Below are positions 23,949-34,678 of a stretch of 64,000 nucleotides of DNA, in pieces (the first letter of the stretch is position 1; the number at the start of each line of letters is the position of its first letter). The DNA lies in assembly GCA_947494825.1 (NCBI GenBank), contig CANLWN010000007.1, positions 62,001 through 126,000 of the forward strand, read 5' to 3'. Position numbers and translations under genes: made by a program. The notes under the pieces were generated by a model. It saw only the letters and a list, made by a program, of their open reading frames with translations. It had not been told where the DNA came from and did not search any database. Source of the DNA: an uncultured Flavobacteriaceae bacterium. GTDB taxonomy: Bacteria; Bacteroidota; Bacteroidia; Flavobacteriales; Flavobacteriaceae.

Positions 23949-24680
23949 TTATATTTTGGTGCACACTACCTGATTATTATATTCCAAGCTTACTATATCG
24001 TAACTTTCCAAGGTTTTGTCCTTTGCCGCCTTGGTGTAAAAAGCCATAAAATTGCTGAACTTCTCCTCCAGATCGTCCACTCCGCCCAAATTCACGACGA
24101 AGTCTTCCATACGGAATTTTAACTGGTACTTTTCTTCCTCCACAATATGGATTCCGATGACGTTTTTCCGTAAAAAATCGTCCATATTGATATACTTTAA
24201 AATCGTATAGACGTCCTCCAAACTTTTACCGGTGATCTTGCCTGTGATTATAGGAACCCTGGCCGAGTGGTTTCCGGACAACGGCATGCGTTTTCCTTCA
24301 TCATCCAGATAAAACTTAGTATTCCCTTCTACTCGTCCAATGGGTCGCCTTTGTACAATTTTGGATGTAAGCTCACCGTTTACAGTAAGATAAACTTGGG
24401 CACTTTTCACCATTTCATTGGTCTCTATGACCTTTTCCATAGTATTCAAAACTATATGTTCTTGGGGCACGTTCGTAAGGCTACCGTAATTTTGTATTAA
24501 CAATTTATTAACCGTTTCGTGATTTACGTACAGGTTCTGCTCTCCAACAAATTCAATCTTTAACTTGCTGATTGTCTTCTGCTTACTTCTTTTATCGGCA
24601 AAAGCGTACAGGCCAATGCACAAGAGGCCCAAGGCTGTGATTTTAATGTGGTTTCTGTTAATTCGCATGTTCCAATTCAC
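23949..24680 (-). CDS. ftsQ: Cell division protein FtsQ/DivIB
   Basis: 243 residues with one N-terminal membrane helix (ITALGLLCIGLYAFA) and a periplasmic POTRA-like region (KIEFVGEQNLYVNHETVNKLL) followed by a beta domain ending in VVCTKI. It links the cytoplasmic ring to septal wall synthesis with FtsL. The sequence is divergent, as usual in this phylum, and the call leans on position between murC and ftsA. The start is ATG 24680, or 24668; both overlap the end of murC. Confidence 0.85.
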   Translation of the reverse strand: MNWNMRINRNHIKITALGLLCIGLYAFADKRSKQKTISKLKIEFVGEQNLYVNHETVNKLLIQNYGSLTNVPQEHIVLNTMEKVIETNEMVKSAQVYLTVNGELTSKIVQRRPIGRVEGNTKFYLDDEGKRMPLSGNHSARVPIITGKITGKSLEDVYTILKYINMDDFLRKNVIGIHIVEEEKYQLKFRMEDFVVNLGGVDDLEEKFSNFMAFYTKAAKDKTLESYDIVSLEYNNQVVCTKI

Positions 24681-26010
24681 TTTTTATTTTTGCTACTTCC
24701 AGGCCAATATCACCCGCACCCATGGTGACCAGCACCTCAGGGTTCTGTTTTCTGATTTCGCTCACCAAGGCCGACTTTTCGACAAAACCCTTGTTGGGAT
24801 TTTGTATTTTTTCCAACAGCCATTTTGAGGTAATCCCGGCTATGGGCTTTTCTCGTGCGGGATAAATATCCAATAACAGCACACTATCAAATTTGGCCAA
24901 ACTACGGGCAAAATCCTCGGCGAAATCCTGTGTCCGTGAAAACAAATGGGGTTGAAAAACGGCCAACACCCGTTTATTGGGATGCATTTCCGAAATCGCC
25001 TGGTATACGGCATTGATTTCCGTAGGATGATGGGCATAATCATCGATAAAAACGAAGCTTTCCTCTTTGATTTTATAGGAAAACCGCCGTTGTACCCCTC
25101 GAAAGGTTTCCAGTGCCTCGGCAAGGCGATACGGGGGGGAACCTGCTTGTATCGCCATTGCAAAAGCCACTAGACCGTTCAGCAAATTATGCTCGCCCGG
25201 TTTGTTGAATTTCACCCCCTTTAGGGTCATTTCGGGGGTTCCCAAGTCGAAAATGTAGGTGCCATGTTCTATTTTTAAATTTCGGATGCAATAATCCGAA
25301 TCGTCTTCTATGCCATATGTGATTCCCGCTATGGGCAGTCCCTTTCTCACAAAGAGCGTTCCGTTGGGCTTTAAACACTTAGCAAAGTCCATGAACGCCT
25401 TTTTTAATGTCTCCCTATCCCCATAGATATCCATATGGTCCGCATCCATGGAGGTAATGCAAGCCACATTGGGGGAAAGTTGTAGAAAGGAACGATCAAA
25501 TTCATCGGCTTCAACCACGGAAAACTCGGTTCCCTCCAAGAGGAAATTGCTATTGAAATCCTCCGATATGCCTCCTAAAAACGCCGTGAGCGGCGTGCCC
25601 GTTTCCTTGAGGAGATGTGAAAGGATACCCGAGGTAGTAGTTTTGCCATGGGTACCCGCCACCGCAAAACAAAAGGTGTCCCGAGTAATAATACCAAGAA
25701 CCTCCGAGCGTTTTTTTACTTTGAAACCGTGGTCCACAAAGTAGCTAAGCTCTGAATGACTGGCAGGAACGGCCGGGGTATATACGATCAGGGTGTTTTT
25801 GGGATCCAAAAATGCCCTAGGGACCAACTCCAGATCATCCGAATAGTGTACAGCAATATCCAAATCGGCCAACTCCTGGGTCAGGGGCGTTCGGGTCTTA
25901 TCATACCCTGCCACCTGCTTTTCCACAAACCTGAAATAGCGGGCCAGGGCAGACATACCTATCCCCCCTATTCCGATAAAATACACCCTATGTATATCCT
26001 TCAAGTCCAT
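24658..26010 (-). CDS. murC: UDP-N-acetylmuramate--L-alanine ligase
   Basis: 450 residues with the Mur ligase layout: an N-terminal Rossmann part (VYFIGIGGIGMSALARYF), the central ATP-binding loop AGTHGKTTTSGI, EADEFDRSF, and the HHPTEI motif in the C-terminal part (DDYAHHPTEINAV). It adds L-alanine to UDP-MurNAc in the cytoplasm. It overlaps ftsQ by 23 bases and follows murG by 4. Confidence 0.97.
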   Translation of the reverse strand: MDLKDIHRVYFIGIGGIGMSALARYFRFVEKQVAGYDKTRTPLTQELADLDIAVHYSDDLELVPRAFLDPKNTLIVYTPAVPASHSELSYFVDHGFKVKKRSEVLGIITRDTFCFAVAGTHGKTTTSGILSHLLKETGTPLTAFLGGISEDFNSNFLLEGTEFSVVEADEFDRSFLQLSPNVACITSMDADHMDIYGDRETLKKAFMDFAKCLKPNGTLFVRKGLPIAGITYGIEDDSDYCIRNLKIEHGTYIFDLGTPEMTLKGVKFNKPGEHNLLNGLVAFAMAIQAGSPPYRLAEALETFRGVQRRFSYKIKEESFVFIDDYAHHPTEINAVYQAISEMHPNKRVLAVFQPHLFSRTQDFAEDFARSLAKFDSVLLLDIYPAREKPIAGITSKWLLEKIQNPNKGFVEKSALVSEIRKQNPEVLVTMGAGDIGLEVAKIKSELEHAN

Positions 26011-26014
26011 GTTT

Positions 26015-27100
26015 TTACAATAATTTTTCTATCTCGTCCACAATTTGTTTTGTGGCATGTGGCCTTGCCATTTTTTTTATATTCACACTCAGTTCCCGTC
26101 TTTCGTCCTCCGACGCCATCAAACGGGAAAAAACCGTTTCGAAATCAGATTCCAGATCCCGTTCCCTTAACAACAGTGCCGCGCCTTCCTTTTCCAGGGC
26201 CTGTGCATTTTTGGTCTGATGGTCCTCGGCCACATTGGGCGACGGGATAAAGATTACTGGTTTGCCAACAATGCTGAGTTCAGACACGGCTCCGGCGCCC
26301 GATCTTGAAATAATTATATCCGCGGCAGCATAAGCCAAATCCATTCGATCCAGGTACTCCAACACCTTCACCTGCCCGGATTCCAGATTTTGATAGGCGG
26401 TATAGTACAGTTTCCCGCTCTGCCATATCACCTGAACGTCCTGATCTTTAAAAAAATCGAGCTTTTGAGCTACGAACTGGTTGATACGCCTTGCACCTAA
26501 GCTTCCGCCTACGACCAAAAGGGTATGTTTTGTTGTGGGCAACCCAAAAAATCGTAACGCGTCTTCCCTATTGCTCTTGATGGCCACCAGGTCTTCACGT
26601 ACCGGATTTCCCGTTTTTACAATTTTATCCTCGGGAAAAAACTGTTGCATTCCTTCATAGGCCACAAAAATCTTCCGCATTCTTTTAGCCAGCAGTTTGT
26701 TGGTGATCCCGGCATAGGAATTTTGCTCCTGTACCACACAAGGAATCCCTTTCCCAGCAGCCATTCTCAAGAGTGGTCCGCTAGCGAACCCGCCCGTGCC
26801 GATCACCACATGGGGCCTAAACTTTGCTACGATGTTCCTTGCCGTTATCAAACTACTGATCAATTTTATAGGAAACAGTACATTTTTAAGGGTCAGTTTC
26901 CGTTGTAACCCGCTGATCCACAATCCCTGGATGGCATACCCCGCTTGGGGGACCTTCTCCATTTCCATCTTATCTTTTGCGCCCACGAACAGAAATTCGG
27001 CATTGGCATGCCTCTTTTTTAGCTCGTTGGCTATGGCAATGGCCGGATAAATATGTCCGCCAGTGCCTCCCCCAGAGAGTATGAACCTATAATTGTCCAC
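26015..27100 (-). CDS. murG: UDP-GlcNAc:lipid I transferase MurG
   Basis: 361 residues, GT-B fold glycosyltransferase. The N-terminal glycine loop [16 protein letters not shown] and the donor-site segment [26 protein letters not shown] are unmistakable. It makes lipid II on the inner membrane face. It overlaps the end of ftsW by 14 bases. Confidence 0.97.
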   Translation of the reverse strand: MDNYRFILSGGGTGGHIYPAIAIANELKKRHANAEFLFVGAKDKMEMEKVPQAGYAIQGLWISGLQRKLTLKNVLFPIKLISSLITARNIVAKFRPHVVIGTGGFASGPLLRMAAGKGIPCVVQEQNSYAGITNKLLAKRMRKIFVAYEGMQQFFPEDKIVKTGNPVREDLVAIKSNREDALRFFGLPTTKHTLLVVGGSLGARRINQFVAQKLDFFKDQDVQVIWQSGKLYYTAYQNLESGQVKVLEYLDRMDLAYAAADIIISRSGAGAVSELSIVGKPVIFIPSPNVAEDHQTKNAQALEKEGAALLLRERDLESDFETVFSRLMASEDERRELSVNIKKMARPHATKQIVDEIEKLL

Positions 27101-28286
27101 TTAACACTTCTAAAGGGTTGGTCTCATCCGTACCGGAAGTTTCATTTTCCGGCCCTATCTCTTTATTACTTGCACTCAATACAATTCCTATGGCCAGGCA
27201 GGTCATCCAAATGGAAGTACCCCCACTACTGATCAAGGGCAGTGTCTGTCCCGTGACCGGGAACAGTTCTACCGCTACCGCCATATTGATAAATGCCTGA
27301 AATACAATGGGCAGCCCTACACCGACCACCAAAAGTTTTCCAAAAACCGTGTTATTACCATTGGCCACGACCACAATTCGGAACAATAGCAATAAGTAAA
27401 AGAACATTAGCGCAAAACCACCGGCCAGGCCATACTCTTCAATAATGATCGCATAAATAAAATCGGAGGAGCTCTGTGGCAAAAAGTTCTTCTGAATGCT
27501 TTTCCCGGCACCTTTGCCCACGATACCCCCACTGGCGATCGCGATTTTTGCTTTTTCTATTTGGTAATCCCCTTCAGTGTCTGCTGGATCCCAAAAACTC
27601 TCTACCCTGCTGATCCATGTATCCACTCGGTTTGGAAACAAATCGGGCAAAGCCTTTGCCGTTAGAACAAACAAGGTTAAACACAACAGGCCGGTCCCTA
27701 CAATCCCAAGAAGGTATTTCATAGGATATCCCCCAAGAAAACACAAGACTAGCACCATAAAAAAGATGATGGCGGCCGTGGAAAAATTGGCAGGCAATAT
27801 TAATATCAATACAAGGAAAACAGGGAGCCATAAGGGCAGAATGCTCTCTTTAAAAGTGATGCTCCTGTCCTTGATTTTCGTCAGATACCTTGCCACATAG
27901 ATCATAAGGACCACAGCGGCTAGATTAGAGGTCTGAAAAGTGACCCCTACTAGAGGCAGTTGGATCCATCTACTGGCGTTGGCCCCATCTATAATAGTAC
28001 CTTGGGCCAAGGTGTATATCAAAAGCAACAGTACAATGGGCATGGCAATTATGGAAAGGCCCTTGAAAAAATGTGTGGGTATCCGGTGTACTCCGTAAAT
28101 GATCCCAAAACCCAGGAACAAAAGCAGACCGTGCTTTACCAAGTGCCCCATAGTGGTTCCTTTCCCCACCACATATACCAAATTGCTACTGGCACTGTAT
28201 ACCGGTAAAAAGGAAAAAAGGGCCAATAGCGCCACAACGCCCCAAATGGCCTTATCTCCTTTGATATTTCGTAAAACTCCCAACAC
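27087..28286 (-). CDS. ftsW: Septal peptidoglycan polymerase FtsW
   Basis: 399 residues, about ten membrane helices of the SEDS family. [14 protein letters not shown]-type residues (here [14 protein letters not shown]), a long periplasmic loop with [23 protein letters not shown], and [10 protein letters not shown] near the end define it. It polymerises lipid II at the septum with FtsI. The gene is packed between murD (2 bases) and murG (overlap). Confidence 0.95.
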   Translation of the reverse strand: MLGVLRNIKGDKAIWGVVALLALFSFLPVYSASSNLVYVVGKGTTMGHLVKHGLLLFLGFGIIYGVHRIPTHFFKGLSIIAMPIVLLLLIYTLAQGTIIDGANASRWIQLPLVGVTFQTSNLAAVVLMIYVARYLTKIKDRSITFKESILPLWLPVFLVLILILPANFSTAAIIFFMVLVLCFLGGYPMKYLLGIVGTGLLCLTLFVLTAKALPDLFPNRVDTWISRVESFWDPADTEGDYQIEKAKIAIASGGIVGKGAGKSIQKNFLPQSSSDFIYAIIIEEYGLAGGFALMFFYLLLLFRIVVVANGNNTVFGKLLVVGVGLPIVFQAFINMAVAVELFPVTGQTLPLISSGGTSIWMTCLAIGIVLSASNKEIGPENETSGTDETNPLEVLSGQL

Positions 28287-28288
28287 GT

Positions 28289-29623
28289 TTATAGGTTCTT
28301 TATAGCATCCTTAAATTGATTTCCCCGGTCCTCATAATTGTCAAAAAGATCAAAACTGGCACAGGCTGGCGAGAGCAGCACGTTATCTCCTCGCTCGGCA
28401 ATTTTATAGGCCACCTTAACAGCTTCCTCCATGGCATAGGTCTCCACCAACAGATCTACCACATTGCCAAAGGCATCCTTTATTTTAGCATTGTCCAGAC
28501 CCAAACAAACAATTGCTTTTACCTTTTCCCGTACCAAGGGCATCAACTCCCTATAATCATTACCCTTGTCCACTCCACCAACGATCCATACCGTAGGCGA
28601 GCTCATACTGTCCAAGGCGTAGTAGGTGGCATTGATATTGGTGGCCTTGGAATCGTTGATATATTGGACATGGTGTATTTTTAGCACCTTTTCCAAGCGA
28701 TGTGCCGCTCCTTGAAAGTTTTTTATGCTTTCGCGGATGAATTCCTTTCTAACATCTACCAGTGTAGCGGCTGTGGCCGCCGCCATGGTATTTTTGAGAT
28801 TGTGCTTTCCTTCTAAAGCTAATGTGTCCGTTGCCATTGTTATTGTCTTGTTTTGAGTCTTTACTACGATTTCATTATTTTTTAAATAGGCCCCCTCCGA
28901 TACTTCCTTTTCAAGGGAGAAGGGCATCAATTTGGATTGAACGGGATGCGCTTTGAGCCATTCGCGGATGACCTTGTCATCTGCATCATAAATGAGGTAA
29001 TCCTCATTGGTCTGGTTCTTTGCGATCCTAAATTTTGAAGCGATATAGTTGTCAAATTGATCCTCATATCGGTCCAAATGGTCGGGGGTAATGTTGGTGA
29101 TCACCGCAATGTGCGGTTTAAAATCGATGATGCCATCCAACTGAAAACTGCTGATTTCCAGCACATAATAGCTGTAATCATTTTCGGCTACCATTTTAGC
29201 ATAGCTATCGCCTATATTACCGGCCATGCCTACATGCAATCCTCCCTTTTTTAATAGGTGGTTTGCCAACATGGTGGTGGTGGTCTTGCCGTTGCTTCCG
29301 GTAATCCCTATAATTGTGGCATCGGTATATTTTGATGCAAACTCGATCTCCGAAATCACGGGCACCCCTTTCCCCATCAACTTTACCACCAAGGGTACCG
29401 TATCCGGAATACCCGGGCTTTTCATCACCAGATCGGCATTTAAAATCTCAGCTTCGGTATGCCGCTCCTCCTCCCAATCAATCCCAAAATGTTCAAGAAC
29501 GTCCTTGTATGTATTGTTTATTTTTCCCTTGTCCGATACAAAAACCTTGTATCCTTTCTGCTTCCCCAAGATGGCCGTGCCAACACCACTTTCTCCACCG
29601 CCCAGTACCACGAGCCGCTTCAT
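28289..29623 (-). CDS. murD: UDP-MurNAc-L-Ala--D-Glu ligase
   Basis: 444 residues of the MurD type: an N-terminal GGGESGVGTAILGKQKG nucleotide-binding loop, the ATP loop GITGSNGKTTTTMLA, NITPDHLDRYE, and NDSKATNINATYYAL. It adds D-glutamate in the cytoplasm. It starts one base before the mraY stop region and shares the operon. Confidence 0.97.
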   Translation of the reverse strand: MKRLVVLGGGESGVGTAILGKQKGYKVFVSDKGKINNTYKDVLEHFGIDWEEERHTEAEILNADLVMKSPGIPDTVPLVVKLMGKGVPVISEIEFASKYTDATIIGITGSNGKTTTTMLANHLLKKGGLHVGMAGNIGDSYAKMVAENDYSYYVLEISSFQLDGIIDFKPHIAVITNITPDHLDRYEDQFDNYIASKFRIAKNQTNEDYLIYDADDKVIREWLKAHPVQSKLMPFSLEKEVSEGAYLKNNEIVVKTQNKTITMATDTLALEGKHNLKNTMAAATAATLVDVRKEFIRESIKNFQGAAHRLEKVLKIHHVQYINDSKATNINATYYALDSMSSPTVWIVGGVDKGNDYRELMPLVREKVKAIVCLGLDNAKIKDAFGNVVDLLVETYAMEEAVKVAYKIAERGDNVLLSPACASFDLFDNYEDRGNQFKDAIKNL

Positions 29624-30844
29624 CTATCTTACTTTTAAGGTCACGAAGGTCACAATGGCCAACAGAATTCCAATAATCCAAAATCGGGTCACAATCTTGC
29701 TTTCGTGATATCCTTTCTTTTGATAATGGTGGTGCAAGGGAGCCATTAAAAAAATGCGTTTCCCTTCGCCCGATCTCTTTTTGGTATACTTAAAATAGCC
29801 CACCTGCAGCATGACGGAAATAGACTCTGCAAAGAAGATTCCGCACAGCAGGGGAATAAGCAGTTCCTTACGCACGATAATGGCTATGACCGCTATGACA
29901 CCACCTATGGTAAGACTTCCCGTATCGCCCATAAATACTTGGGCCGGAAAGGCATTATACCATAGAAACCCTACCAGGGCACCAACAAATGCCGCAATAA
30001 AGACGACCAATTCACCGGCCCTGGGAATAAAAAAGATGTCCAGATATTCCGAAAAAATGATATTACCGGATACCCAGGCAAAAATTCCTAGGGTAAGCAC
30101 AATTATGGCCGATGTCCCCGCAGCAAGACCATCAATGCCATCGGTTAGGTTGGCACCATTGGAAACGGCGGTAACGATCAGAATAATAATCGGAAGAAAA
30201 ACCAGCCAGGCATAGTCCTTTGCTCCTTCACCGGCCCAGGAGATAAAATTGCTGTAATCCAGCTCGTTATCCTTAAAAAAAGGAACATTGGTCTTGGTGG
30301 ATTTTACCTCTGGACCCTGAATTTCCTCTACGGTAAACTGGGCGGTAATCCTAGTACTGTTCTTCTCTTTCATGGTCACTTCGGGGTGAAAGTACAGGGT
30401 AGATCCAACGATCAAGCCCAGTACCACTTGCCCCATCACTTTAAATCTTCCCTTAAGGCCCTTTTTGTCCTTCTTGAAAATCTTGATGTAATCATCCACA
30501 AAACCAATAATCCCCATCCATACGGTAGTGACGATCAAAAGCAATACATAAATATTGTCCAAACGGGCAAACAGGAGTACAGGGATAAGGGTAGACATAA
30601 TGATGATGAGTCCGCCCATTGTTGGTGTGCCCGCTTTTTGCTGCTGCCCCTCAAGACCAAGATCACGTACGGTCTCACCAATTTGCTTGCGCTTTAGAAA
30701 GAGAATTATACGTTTACCGTATGCTGTGGCAATAACTAGGGAAAGTAGGACGGCCACCGCCGCACGGAACGTAAGGAACTGGAAAAGACTGGCTCCCGGG
30801 AACTGGTACTGTTTTTCCAAATATTCAAATAGGTAGTATAACAT
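29624..30844 (-). CDS. mraY: Phospho-MurNAc-pentapeptide transferase
   Basis: 406 residues with ten membrane helices. Characteristic segments are [35 protein letters not shown] and [11 protein letters not shown], plus [16 protein letters not shown] near the end, which supplies the catalytic histidines. The loop before the fourth helix (about 165-215) is longer than in E. coli MraY (360 residues), a normal Bacteroidota feature. It makes lipid I. Confidence 0.97.
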   Translation of the reverse strand: MLYYLFEYLEKQYQFPGASLFQFLTFRAAVAVLLSLVIATAYGKRIILFLKRKQIGETVRDLGLEGQQQKAGTPTMGGLIIIMSTLIPVLLFARLDNIYVLLLIVTTVWMGIIGFVDDYIKIFKKDKKGLKGRFKVMGQVVLGLIVGSTLYFHPEVTMKEKNSTRITAQFTVEEIQGPEVKSTKTNVPFFKDNELDYSNFISWAGEGAKDYAWLVFLPIIILIVTAVSNGANLTDGIDGLAAGTSAIIVLTLGIFAWVSGNIIFSEYLDIFFIPRAGELVVFIAAFVGALVGFLWYNAFPAQVFMGDTGSLTIGGVIAVIAIIVRKELLIPLLCGIFFAESISVMLQVGYFKYTKKRSGEGKRIFLMAPLHHHYQKKGYHESKIVTRFWIIGILLAIVTFVTLKVR

Positions 30845-30892
30845 CTTCTTTGCTTGTTCCTTACGGACCCAGCTTGTGCCGGACCATATAAA

Positions 30893-32356
30893 TTATTTGT
30901 CCAATTCGGACAATATTTCCTTCACTATTTTAAAATCATCAAAATCCACTCGTTTGCCATTAGTCTCCTGGTAGGTCTCATGCCCTTTACCGGCAACGAG
31001 GATGATATCGTTGTCCAAGGCCAGTTGGCAGGCAGTTTTAATGGCCTGCTTCCTGTTTTCAATGGACAGTATTTTTTTAACATTTTGGGCCTCCACCCCT
31101 GCTTCCATTTCTTCAATAATCACGGTGGGCGACTCGGTACGCGGGTTGTCAGAGGTAAAAATGGCCTTGGTGCTCAACTCCGAAGCGATATGTCCCATTA
31201 CCGGACGCTTAGAACTATCTCTGTCACCACCACACCCCACTACGGTGATGACATTTTCATTTCCAGTTCTCAATGTATTGATAGTATCAAGTACATTTTT
31301 TAAGGCGTCCGGCGTATGGGCATAATCAACAATAGCCGTTATTTTCTTTTTCGATATGTAGTATTGGAACCTTCCGTCCACGTTTTCCAGCTCGCTCAGC
31401 AAACGAAGAATCTCGAGTTTTTCCAGTCCCAGTAAATCCGCGGTAGCGTAAATGGCCAAGATGTTATAGGCATTGAAATGCCCTATAAGTTTGGTCCACA
31501 GTTCATTGTCATCAATTTTCAGCAATTGGCCATTGAACTGGTTTTCAAGGACCTGTGCCCTGTAATCGGCATATGATTTTAGCGCGTAGGTATTTTTTCT
31601 TGCCTTGGTGTTCTGCAACATGACCAAACCGTTCTTGTCGTCCACGTTGGTCAGGGCAAAAGCGCTTTTTGAAAGGCCATCGAAGAGTTCTTTTTTGGTG
31701 TCCCTGTATTCGGCAAACGTCTTGTGGTAGTCCAAATGGTCATGGGACAAGTTTGTAAAAATGGCCCCCGTAAAAACCAATCCTTCTGTCCTTTTTTGGG
31801 CGATACCGTGCGAACTAACTTCCATAAAGCAGAATTCCACCCCTGCTTCGTTCATTAAACTTAAATGCCTATTGATCGTTAAGGCGTCCGGAGTAGTGTG
31901 GCTCGTGTTGTACTTTTGGGCATCTACCATAATCTTGATGGTGGATATCAATCCCACCTTATAGCCTGCTTTTTTGAACAGTTCGTACAACAAGCTACTT
32001 ATCGTTGTCTTCCCATTGGTTCCTGTAATCCCTACCAATTTCAGGTTTTTGGAAGGGTTGTCATAAAAATTTGATGCCATGATGGCCAGGGCCTTGTTCC
32101 CGTTATCTACCTGCACGTAGGTTACGCCATTGATCAATTGCTCCGGAAGTTCCTCACATACAATGGCATTGGCACCAGAGTCAATGGCTTTGGCTATATA
32201 CTGGTGTCCGTCGGTCTGGGTTCCTCGTATGGCAATAAAGACATCGTCCAGGCCTACCTTTCTGGAATCAAAGCATATTGCATTGACCAGAATGGTCGTT
32301 GATCCGCTCACCGCTGAGAGGCTTACCCCATATAATATGTCCTTTAACAACTTCAC
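30893..32356 (-). CDS. murE: UDP-MurNAc-tripeptide synthetase MurE
   Basis: 487 residues with the Mur ligase ATP loop GITGTNGKTTISSLL. The amino-acid recognition motif is DNPR (FTSDNPRTESP), which indicates meso-diaminopimelate rather than lysine. Its start overlaps the stop of ftsI (ATGA). A murF gene does not follow, and none is present in this cluster, so it must be elsewhere in the genome. Confidence 0.97.
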   Translation of the reverse strand: MKLLKDILYGVSLSAVSGSTTILVNAICFDSRKVGLDDVFIAIRGTQTDGHQYIAKAIDSGANAIVCEELPEQLINGVTYVQVDNGNKALAIMASNFYDNPSKNLKLVGITGTNGKTTISSLLYELFKKAGYKVGLISTIKIMVDAQKYNTSHTTPDALTINRHLSLMNEAGVEFCFMEVSSHGIAQKRTEGLVFTGAIFTNLSHDHLDYHKTFAEYRDTKKELFDGLSKSAFALTNVDDKNGLVMLQNTKARKNTYALKSYADYRAQVLENQFNGQLLKIDDNELWTKLIGHFNAYNILAIYATADLLGLEKLEILRLLSELENVDGRFQYYISKKKITAIVDYAHTPDALKNVLDTINTLRTGNENVITVVGCGGDRDSSKRPVMGHIASELSTKAIFTSDNPRTESPTVIIEEMEAGVEAQNVKKILSIENRKQAIKTACQLALDNDIILVAGKGHETYQETNGKRVDFDDFKIVKEILSELDK

Positions 32357-34359
32357 GATAGTTCCAAAACAATTTTGTCCACTTTGTCCAAATCAGTACC
32401 CTGGGATACCGATTGTGCCCTTACCTTTCCATTTCCTTTGACTTCAACCTGTAAGCCCAAATTTTCCAGTAAGGAAACCGCATCCATTCCACTCATTCCT
32501 TTAACATTAGGGACCTTTTGATATTTTTTCTGTGCCTTTGCATAATAACTTTCATAAGCTTCCTCCAAATGTTCATCATCAGGTTTTAGTGTTTCCAACT
32601 CGTCTATCAAGGGAGAAGTGGCATAGATTTTTTGGGCGATGGACTTAAAAACCGGGCCCGATACGTCCGCTCCGTAGTATCCTACACTTTTATCTGGTTC
32701 ATGGATTACCACAATACAGGAATATTTGGGATTGTCTGCGGGAAAATATCCGGCGAAGGTGGATATATACCTTAGTTTATCCGGGTCCTTGGAAACGTAA
32801 TTTTTCTGGCAGGTCCCAGTCTTGCCTGCCATAGAGAAATTTGGCGAGTACAACCCATGTCCGGTGCCGTGTTCTTTCTCCACCACATTCTTTAACAATT
32901 GTCTTACCTTGGCCGCCGTTTCCTGGGTGCAGATGGATGGATTTATGACTTCCTTGTTGAATTTTTGAATGGTCTTGTTCCATTCCCGCACCTCCTTGAT
33001 CAATCTTGGTTTGATCATTTCGCCATCATTGGCAATGGCATTATAGAAGGCAAGGGTCTGCAATGGGGTAAGGGAAACTTCGTATCCATGGGACATCCAG
33101 GCCAGTGAAATGCCAGACCACCCCTTGTCACCAGGGTACCTTATAACCGGTTTTCCCTCTCCCTTGATGGGTAGTCCCAAGGGTTCGTGAAGGTTCATGT
33201 TCATCAAGCGGTCCACAAAACGGGAAGGCCGTTCTTTATAACTGTAGTGTATGATTTTGGCGAAGGCGGTGTTGGAAGAGACCTCAAAGGCCTTTGCAAC
33301 GGAAATTTTTCCATATCCGCCAGGTTTGGAATCACGGACTGTACGGTCATACAATCGCCAACGCCCTTTCTCCGTATCTACCAATGTGGTGGTATCTATC
33401 ACCTTATCTTCCAAAGCGGCCACTAATGACATCAATTTAAAGGTAGAACCGGGTTCATGGGATTCCCCCACGGCATAGTTCAACCGCTCGTAGTACTTCC
33501 CTTCCTGAGTCCGTCCCAGATTGGAAATGGCCTTCACCTCCCCTGTCTTGGTTTCCATAACAATAACAGAACCATGATCCGCCTTGTACTTTTCCAATTG
33601 GCCCAACAGCGCGTGGTGCGCAATATCCTGTATGTTGATATTTATGGTGGATATAACGTCATAACCATCCTTAGGTTCAATGATATTATCCAGCCCAATG
33701 GGTTTCCATTGACCCTTGGCAATTTTTTGTTTGAGTCTTTTCCCCTCGCTACCCCTTAAATACTGACCAAAGGCGCCTTCAAGGCCCACCCTGGTAAAGT
33801 ATCCATTATCATCTACCCGCTCATACCCAACGCTGCGTTCCGCAATTTTTCCCAACGGATGCTCCCGTACCGTACGCTGTTCCACGATCAATCCGCCTTC
33901 GTTGGGGCCTTTCTCGAAAAGTGGAAAGGCTTTGGTCCTCATATAATCCGAATAATCGAGGTTGCGGGCTACCAGTTTGTACCTGTGCTTATTTACCTTT
34001 GCCTTTCTCAATAGGTTTTCATAATGCGATGCCGGTTTCCCCAACATACTGGCAAGGGAATCGGACAAGGGTTTTATATGGGCCTCAAAGTCCTCGGTCT
34101 TAACCGTAACTGCATCGAACCGAATAGTATACCTGGATACTGATGTAGCTAACAAACTGCCGTCATCGGAATATAGGTTACCCCTATTGGGCGCAATGGT
34201 GAACATTTTTTCCGTGCGGGACATGGCCAGCTTCTTGTATTTGTCTCCATGCACCATCTGTATGCTCACCAGTTTCACGACCACTGCGACGGCAAACAAG
34301 AACAAGCATCCGGCTACGGCGTACAATCTGGTCAATATGTTCCTTTCGGTTATAGGCAC
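32353..34359 (-). CDS. ftsI: Septal transpeptidase (FtsI/PBP3 type) with PASTA domain
   Basis: 668 residues: an N-terminal membrane anchor (FLFAVAVVVKLVSIQM), a PBP dimerisation domain (about 50-230), and a transpeptidase domain with the SxxK serine in EPGSTFKLMS, SSNTAFAK and KTGTCQKNYV. A single PASTA domain (about 605-668, VPNVKGMSGMDAVSLLENLG) closes the protein. It cross-links septal peptidoglycan and is the beta-lactam target. It is preceded by the ftsL-like gene, with start and stop touching. Confidence 0.95.
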   Translation of the reverse strand: MPITERNILTRLYAVAGCLFLFAVAVVVKLVSIQMVHGDKYKKLAMSRTEKMFTIAPNRGNLYSDDGSLLATSVSRYTIRFDAVTVKTEDFEAHIKPLSDSLASMLGKPASHYENLLRKAKVNKHRYKLVARNLDYSDYMRTKAFPLFEKGPNEGGLIVEQRTVREHPLGKIAERSVGYERVDDNGYFTRVGLEGAFGQYLRGSEGKRLKQKIAKGQWKPIGLDNIIEPKDGYDVISTININIQDIAHHALLGQLEKYKADHGSVIVMETKTGEVKAISNLGRTQEGKYYERLNYAVGESHEPGSTFKLMSLVAALEDKVIDTTTLVDTEKGRWRLYDRTVRDSKPGGYGKISVAKAFEVSSNTAFAKIIHYSYKERPSRFVDRLMNMNLHEPLGLPIKGEGKPVIRYPGDKGWSGISLAWMSHGYEVSLTPLQTLAFYNAIANDGEMIKPRLIKEVREWNKTIQKFNKEVINPSICTQETAAKVRQLLKNVVEKEHGTGHGLYSPNFSMAGKTGTCQKNYVSKDPDKLRYISTFAGYFPADNPKYSCIVVIHEPDKSVGYYGADVSGPVFKSIAQKIYATSPLIDELETLKPDDEHLEEAYESYYAKAQKKYQKVPNVKGMSGMDAVSLLENLGLQVEVKGNGKVRAQSVSQGTDLDKVDKIVLELS

Positions 34360-34676
34360 TAATCCTCTGATTTAACTTTTATTTTTTTAGGCGGTGTTTC
34401 TGACGGATACAGGCCGTCTTCGGCCACCGTCTGCATTACCGTAGACTCTAACTTCAGCCGCTGCACATCCGAGCGGATATCCACAAACTCACTCCTCAAT
34501 TCCTTTACTTCCTCGTTCAAGGCCGCCACTTGGTGCACCTTACGGTCCGCGCTGTGCGAACTCGCGATCATTACGGTGGCCAAAAAGGAGGCGAAAATGA
34601 TAAAAAGCCAGTTTTTGGGCGCGTCTCCGCTTACCAAAAACTTCCCTTTTAAAATGTCCAGAATTCCTTTTTTCAT
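34359..34676 (-). CDS. ftsL: FtsL-like cell division protein
   Basis: 105 residues with one membrane helix (NWLFIIFASFLATVMIAS) and a following short periplasmic coiled coil (VHQVAALNEEVKELRSEFVDI RSDVQRL, heptad-like). There is little sequence conservation in FtsL; the call rests on the shape and on the place between rsmH and ftsI. It would form the FtsQ-FtsL complex that activates FtsWI. Confidence 0.8.
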   Translation of the reverse strand: MKKGILDILKGKFLVSGDAPKNWLFIIFASFLATVMIASSHSADRKVHQVAALNEEVKELRSEFVDIRSDVQRLKLESTVMQTVAEDGLYPSETPPKKIKVKSED

Positions 34677-34678
34677 TT